Part shown: positions 60,079 through 64,000 of the stretch, piece after piece
Layout: each line of letters opens with the position of its first letter
Position numbering within the stretch: position 1 is the first letter of the stretch
Source of the DNA: Flavobacterium psychroterrae
Lineage (GTDB): Bacteria > Bacteroidota > Bacteroidia > Flavobacteriales > Flavobacteriaceae
Length of the DNA: 64,000 bases
Assembly (NCBI RefSeq): GCF_018380615.1
Contig: NZ_JAGYVZ010000016.1
Span: 62,001 to 126,000 of the forward strand
Direction: 5' to 3'
Translations under genes and position numbers: made by a program
The notes under the pieces: model-generated
Database searches by the model: none
What the model was told of the DNA's origin: nothing
Seen by the model: the letters and a program-made list of their open reading frames with translations, nothing else

Positions 60079-60396
60079 ATGGATTTAAAAAAGACGAATG
60101 CTCCTGTAAATACAATAACTTACAATAAAACAGTTATTGAAGAGCCAACAGGAAATGTGTATGAAGCAATTACCATTATGGCTAAAAGAGCAAATCAAAT
60201 TAATTCTGAAATTAAAAAAGAATTAACTGAGAAATTAGAAGAGTTTGCTACTTACAATGACAGTCTTGAAGAAGTTTTTGAAAATAAAGAACAAATTGAA
60301 GTTTCTAAATTTTACGAAAAATTGCCTAAACCACACGCGTTAGCAGTTCAGGAATGGTTAGACGGTAAAACTTACCACAGAAGTTCAAACAAATAA
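60079..60396 (+). CDS. rpoZ: RNA polymerase omega-like subunit
   Basis: A 105-residue protein of the Bacteroidota omega type: TGNVYEAITIMAKRANQINSEIKKELTEKLEEF carries the omega helix (VYEAI..MAKRANQI). It extends beyond the usual core with an acidic helix and a basic tail. It lies 9 nt after bamD and 12 nt before coaBC, a conserved order. Confidence 0.88.
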   Translation: MDLKKTNAPVNTITYNKTVIEEPTGNVYEAITIMAKRANQINSEIKKELTEKLEEFATYNDSLEEVFENKEQIEVSKFYEKLPKPHALAVQEWLDGKTYHRSSNK

Positions 60397-60408
60397 TATA
60401 TAAGTATA

Positions 60409-61626
60409 ATGTCAGTTTTAAACGGGAAGAAAATTTTACTGGGTGTTTCTGGTGGAATTGCAGCCTATAAAACAGCCTCATTAGTACGACTCTTTATAAA
60501 AGCAGGTGCACATGTCCAAGTGATAATGACACCTGCTTCTAAGGATTTTGTAACTCCACTTACGTTATCAACGTTATCAAAAAATCCAGTCCATTCCAGT
60601 TTCTTTAATCAGGATGATGAAGACGCCGTTTGGAACAATCATGTTGAATTAGCACTTTGGGCTGATTTAATTTTAATTGCTCCTGCAACAGCCAATACAT
60701 TGTCTAAAATGGCAACAGGAAACTGCGATAACCTTTTAATTGCTACTTATTTATCAGCTAAATGTCCCGTTTATTTTGCTCCGGCAATGGACCTGGATAT
60801 GTACAAGCATGCTTCAACTTTATCTAATTTCACAGCTTTAAAACAGTTTGGAAACATAATGATTCCTGCTGAAAACGGCGAATTGGCAAGCGGATTATCC
60901 GGTGAAGGCAGAATGGCTGAGCCTGAAAATATTATCGCTTTTCTTGAAGCAGATTTAGAAAGTAAATTACCCCTAAAAGGGAAAAAAATATTAATTACTG
61001 CCGGACCCACATACGAAGCAATAGATCCTGTACGTTTTATAGGAAATCATTCCTCCGGTAAAATGGGTTTTGATATTGCAAATCAGGCAGCGAATTTAGG
61101 AGCACAAGTTATTTTGATTTCAGGACCAACGCATTATAAAGTTAAAAATTCATTGATTGAAGTTGTTGATGTGATTTCGGCTCAGGATATGTACGATGCC
61201 TGTCATTTACATTTTAATGATGTTGATGTTGCTATTGCAGCAGCAGCTGTAGCAGATTACAAACCTAAAGTTGTAGCTTTACAAAAGATTAAAAAAGCAG
61301 CTGATGATTTTTCAATTGAACTGGAGAAAACAAAAGATATTTTAGCATCGCTTGGAGCAATCAAAAAAAATCAGTTTTTAATAGGCTTTGCTTTAGAGAC
61401 AGAAAATGAAATTGAAAATGCTAAGTTGAAAATTCAGAAAAAAAACTTAGATTTGATTGTTTTAAATTCCTTACAGGATGAAGGAGCAGGTTTTAAAAAA
61501 GAAACCAATAAAGTAACTTTTATTGACCAAAATTTTAAAATTGAACCAATGGAATTAAAATCAAAAGAATCTGTAGCAATCGATATTTTAAACAAAGTTA
61601 TTTTGCATTTTGTGAAATCTAAATGA
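60409..61626 (+). CDS. coaBC: Bifunctional phosphopantothenoylcysteine decarboxylase/phosphopantothenate-cysteine ligase
   Basis: CoaBC makes 4'-phosphopantetheine for coenzyme A. The N-terminal flavin decarboxylase half shows GVSGGIAAYKTASLVR, the catalytic His in WNNHVELALWADL, APATANTLSKMATG and PAMDLDMY. The C-terminal ligase half begins GKKILITAGPTYEAIDPVRFIGNHSSGKMG (in parts), with AAAVADYKP and TKDILASLG. Length 405 is normal. Confidence 0.97.
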   Translation: MSVLNGKKILLGVSGGIAAYKTASLVRLFIKAGAHVQVIMTPASKDFVTPLTLSTLSKNPVHSSFFNQDDEDAVWNNHVELALWADLILIAPATANTLSKMATGNCDNLLIATYLSAKCPVYFAPAMDLDMYKHASTLSNFTALKQFGNIMIPAENGELASGLSGEGRMAEPENIIAFLEADLESKLPLKGKKILITAGPTYEAIDPVRFIGNHSSGKMGFDIANQAANLGAQVILISGPTHYKVKNSLIEVVDVISAQDMYDACHLHFNDVDVAIAAAAVADYKPKVVALQKIKKAADDFSIELEKTKDILASLGAIKKNQFLIGFALETENEIENAKLKIQKKNLDLIVLNSLQDEGAGFKKETNKVTFIDQNFKIEPMELKSKESVAIDILNKVILHFVKSK

Positions 61627-61690
61627 GTTAGAATACAAAACAAAAGAAAGAATAGTATTACTTTTGTGGTTAATCCAAATTACCTTTCGT

Positions 61691-62575
61691 ATGAATAAAA
61701 TAGTGACTTTTTTAATGTTTTTAATTTTTGGCTTCACACAGGCACAACAGTTAAATTGTACCGTAACTATTAACACTGAAAGGTTACCAAACCCGAATCA
61801 ACAGGTATTTAAAACTCTACAGACATCTTTGTCTGAATTTGTCAATAAAACAGATTGGACCGGATCAGTTTTAAAACAAAACGAACGCATCAATTGTTCT
61901 ATGTATATTACATTGTCTTCAAATACTTCAGATCAATTTACAGGAACAATTCAAGTACAATCATCCCGATTAATTTTTGGTTCAACTTATTCGTCACCGG
62001 TTTTGAATTATAATGATAAAGATTTCAATTTCAGATATACTGAATATGAACCTTTATTATTTAATCCAACAACTTTCGATTCAAATTTAGTTTCAGTAGT
62101 TTCTTTTTATAGCTATTTAATTTTAGCGATGGATGCTGATACATTTCAAATGGGAGCAGGAAACCAATATCTTGAAACAGCTCAAAATATTGCCAATGTT
62201 GCACAACAAGGAGGATCAAAAGGCTGGAGCCAATCTGATGGAGTTCAAAACCGATATTATTTAATAAATGATATGGTTTCACCAATGTACAGCGATTTAC
62301 GTCAGGTTATGTATGCTTATCATACAGGTTTAGACGGAATGAGTGTTGATTTAAAAACATCAAAAGAAAAAGTAAAAGGAGCGATAATGATTCTTGGTAA
62401 ACTAAATTCAGTTAAGCCAAATGCGTTTTTGACAAGAGTATTTTTTGATGCAAAATCAGATGAAATCGTTTCCATATTTTCAGGAGGGCTAAGCATTCCT
62501 GTTGGCGACTTAACCGATATGCTCAACAAAGTATCGCCTTTGAATTCTACTAAATGGTCACAGATTAAATTTTAA
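61691..62575 (+). CDS. DUF4835 (PorD-like) T9SS-associated protein
   Basis: A 294-residue exported protein. The start at 61691 gives a signal peptide ending QAQQ (MNKIVTFLMFLIFGFTQAQ). The mature part has the DUF4835 pattern: LNCTVTINTERLPNPNQQVFKTLQTSLSEFVNKTDW, LIFGSTYSSPVLNYNDKDFNFRY (in parts) and RYYLINDMVSPMYSDLRQVMYAYHTGLDGM. In Porphyromonas the family member PorD is linked to type IX secretion; that assignment is from memory and should be taken as probable. It lies between coaBC and recN, an order conserved in Bacteroidota. Confidence 0.85.
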   Translation: MNKIVTFLMFLIFGFTQAQQLNCTVTINTERLPNPNQQVFKTLQTSLSEFVNKTDWTGSVLKQNERINCSMYITLSSNTSDQFTGTIQVQSSRLIFGSTYSSPVLNYNDKDFNFRYTEYEPLLFNPTTFDSNLVSVVSFYSYLILAMDADTFQMGAGNQYLETAQNIANVAQQGGSKGWSQSDGVQNRYYLINDMVSPMYSDLRQVMYAYHTGLDGMSVDLKTSKEKVKGAIMILGKLNSVKPNAFLTRVFFDAKSDEIVSIFSGGLSIPVGDLTDMLNKVSPLNSTKWSQIKF

Positions 62576-62631
62576 TTGATTTTTCAATTTTTTCACTATC
62601 TTAAATAACATTATACTTACACAATTTCCTT

Positions 62632-64000
62632 ATGATAACGTCCTTGTCGATTAAAAACTATGCTCTGATTGAAAAACTTACCATCGATTTTTCAAGAGGT
62701 TTTTCTATAATTACAGGTGAAACGGGTGCAGGTAAATCAATTATATTAGGGGCAATAGGATTAGTTTTAGGAAAAAGAGCTGATTTGACCTCATTAAAAA
62801 ATAAAGAGGAAAAATGTGTTATCGAAGCACATTTTGAAATTTCAAAATACAACTTAAAAGAATTTTTTGAAGCAAATGATCTCGATTACGAAGAAGATAC
62901 CATTATCAGAAGAGAAATATTGCCTTCAGGAAAATCTCGTGCTTTTATTAATGATAGTCCCGTAAATCTTCAGGAATTGCAGGATTTAAGTTTGTTTTTA
63001 ATTGATATTCATTCACAACAACAAACTCAGGAACTTTCGGACGAAGGAGTTCAGTTCAAAATAATTGATGCAATTGCAAATAATTTTTATACTATTAATT
63101 CGTATCAAAAAGTATTAAAATCGTACAAAGCAGATAAATCTAAATTGAATGCTTTATTAAAAAAGCAAAGTGATTCAGGAAAAGAGCAGGAATACAATAC
63201 TTATTTATTAAATGAGTTGGTTAGTGCTAAACTAAAATCAGGTGAACAGGAAGAACTGGAAGCTGATTATGAGAAATTAAATAACGTTGAAATTATAAAA
63301 GAAGCACTTGATAAGTCTCTTGTAATTGCAAACGAAGAACAATTTGGAGTATTTCATAATCTAAATGAAATTAAAACTTCGTTACAGAAAATCGCACCTT
63401 TTTCTCCTGAATATCATGCGATATTCGAAAGGATTACAAGCTTGGCAATTGAATTTGATGATGTTTCAAGAGAACTTCAAAATTCATCTGAAAAATTATT
63501 AAATGATCCGGCACAATTAGAATTAGTAAGTCAGAAATTGCAACTGATTTACAATTTGCAAAAAAAGCATCAGGTAACTTCTGTAGATGAATTGATTGAG
63601 ATTCAGGCTACTTTAGGAAATACACTTCTTGAACTGGATAATATCGAAGAAGAAATTGCCGCTTTATCAAAATCAATAGATCAAAAAGTAATTGAATTGG
63701 ATGCATTTTCGGCAACAATTCATCAAAATAGAACAACTGCGATTCCAATTTTATCTCAAAAATTGATTTCAATTTTAGAAACTTTAGGAATGCCGAATGT
63801 TCGTTTTAATATGGAACTTCTGCCATCAGAAACTTATTTTCAAAACGGAAAAGAAGAGTTACAATTTTTATTTTCTGCCAATAAAGGAACTGATTTCGGC
63901 TTGCTTAAAAAAGTAGCATCAGGAGGAGAAATGTCTCGTATTATGTTGGCTGTTAAAGCAATTCTGGCAAAATATTCAAAATTACCCACTTTGATTTTTG
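62632..64000 (+). CDS. recN: DNA repair protein RecN (3' partial)
   Basis: An SMC-like ATPase for double-strand break repair. From the ATG at 62632 the frame is open to the window end, giving 456 codons. Walker A GETGAGKS is at about residue 28-35; the coiled-coil region follows. Near the window end, LKKVASGGEMSRIMLAVKAILAK is the ABC signature region. The last ~95 residues, including Walker B, lie outside. Confidence 0.97.
   Translation, partial: MITSLSIKNYALIEKLTIDFSRGFSIITGETGAGKSIILGAIGLVLGKRADLTSLKNKEEKCVIEAHFEISKYNLKEFFEANDLDYEEDTIIRREILPSGKSRAFINDSPVNLQELQDLSLFLIDIHSQQQTQELSDEGVQFKIIDAIANNFYTINSYQKVLKSYKADKSKLNALLKKQSDSGKEQEYNTYLLNELVSAKLKSGEQEELEADYEKLNNVEIIKEALDKSLVIANEEQFGVFHNLNEIKTSLQKIAPFSPEYHAIFERITSLAIEFDDVSRELQNSSEKLLNDPAQLELVSQKLQLIYNLQKKHQVTSVDELIEIQATLGNTLLELDNIEEEIAALSKSIDQKVIELDAFSATIHQNRTTAIPILSQKLISILETLGMPNVRFNMELLPSETYFQNGKEELQFLFSANKGTDFGLLKKVASGGEMSRIMLAVKAILAKYSKLPTLIF

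Overview
The window reads as a chromosomal segment of a Flavobacterium-like member of the Bacteroidota. It is AT-rich, its genes carry few Shine-Dalgarno sequences, and several promoters fit the flavobacterial TTG-N19-TAnnTTTG pattern. It encodes a type IX secretion (T9SS) type B sorting domain, a PorP/SprF-family protein, a PorE-like OmpA protein and a DUF4835 (PorD-like) protein. Intergenic regions hold many degenerate dispersed repeats of the kind common in this genus. No tRNA, rRNA, CRISPR array, prophage or insertion sequence was recognised.

Layout. 1-3.3 kb: 3' part of a GH43-type glycosidase with discoidin-like and Fn3 domains, then a secreted M28 peptidase. 3.4-6.8 kb (minus strand): small membrane protein, Coq4-like protein, YiiX-like papain-fold protein, outer-membrane barrel, kdsA. 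6.8-9.4 kb: arylamine N-acetyltransferase and a lipoprotein among repeat-rich spacers. 9.4-11.3 kb: lysoplasmalogenase-family gene and a sterol-desaturase/AGMO-like gene interrupted by an in-frame TGA. 11.4-24 kb: clpS, prmA, two overlapping secreted unknowns, tpiA with an octamer tandem array, thioredoxin-like lipoprotein, DoxX-type protein, an internally duplicated membrane protein, a DUF1599 protein, folP, rlmH. 24-31 kb: secreted adenosine deaminase-like protein, GNAT/OsmC/pirin operon, DUF1963, AlkD-like protein, nadC. 31-39 kb: YihY-like protein joined in frame to DUF2147 across a 12-A tract, subclass B1 metallo-beta-lactamase, MntA/HepT pair, priA, LytTR regulator, rpsF-rpsR-rplI.

40.6-53 kb is the most distinctive part: a T9SS type B adhesin of about 3,100 codons, broken near its 5' end by stops and frame changes, with twelve tandem Ig-like units (seven almost identical, exact 240-bp period), followed by a PorP/SprF-like gene and a PorE-like OmpA gene. 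53-64 kb is housekeeping: ligA, a two-gene split 5'-nucleotidase, dapA, bamD, an omega-like gene, coaBC, DUF4835/PorD and the 5' part of recN.

The best candidates for new biology are the adhesin locus (repeat homogenisation, unusual recurrent ~140-residue module, broken 5' end), the poly-A YihY/DUF2147 junction, the TGA-ATG junction in the AGMO-like gene beside a lysoplasmalogenase gene, and a palindrome shared by the Coq4-like and YiiX-like transcription units. Several of these could also be sequence or assembly errors, and each is marked accordingly.
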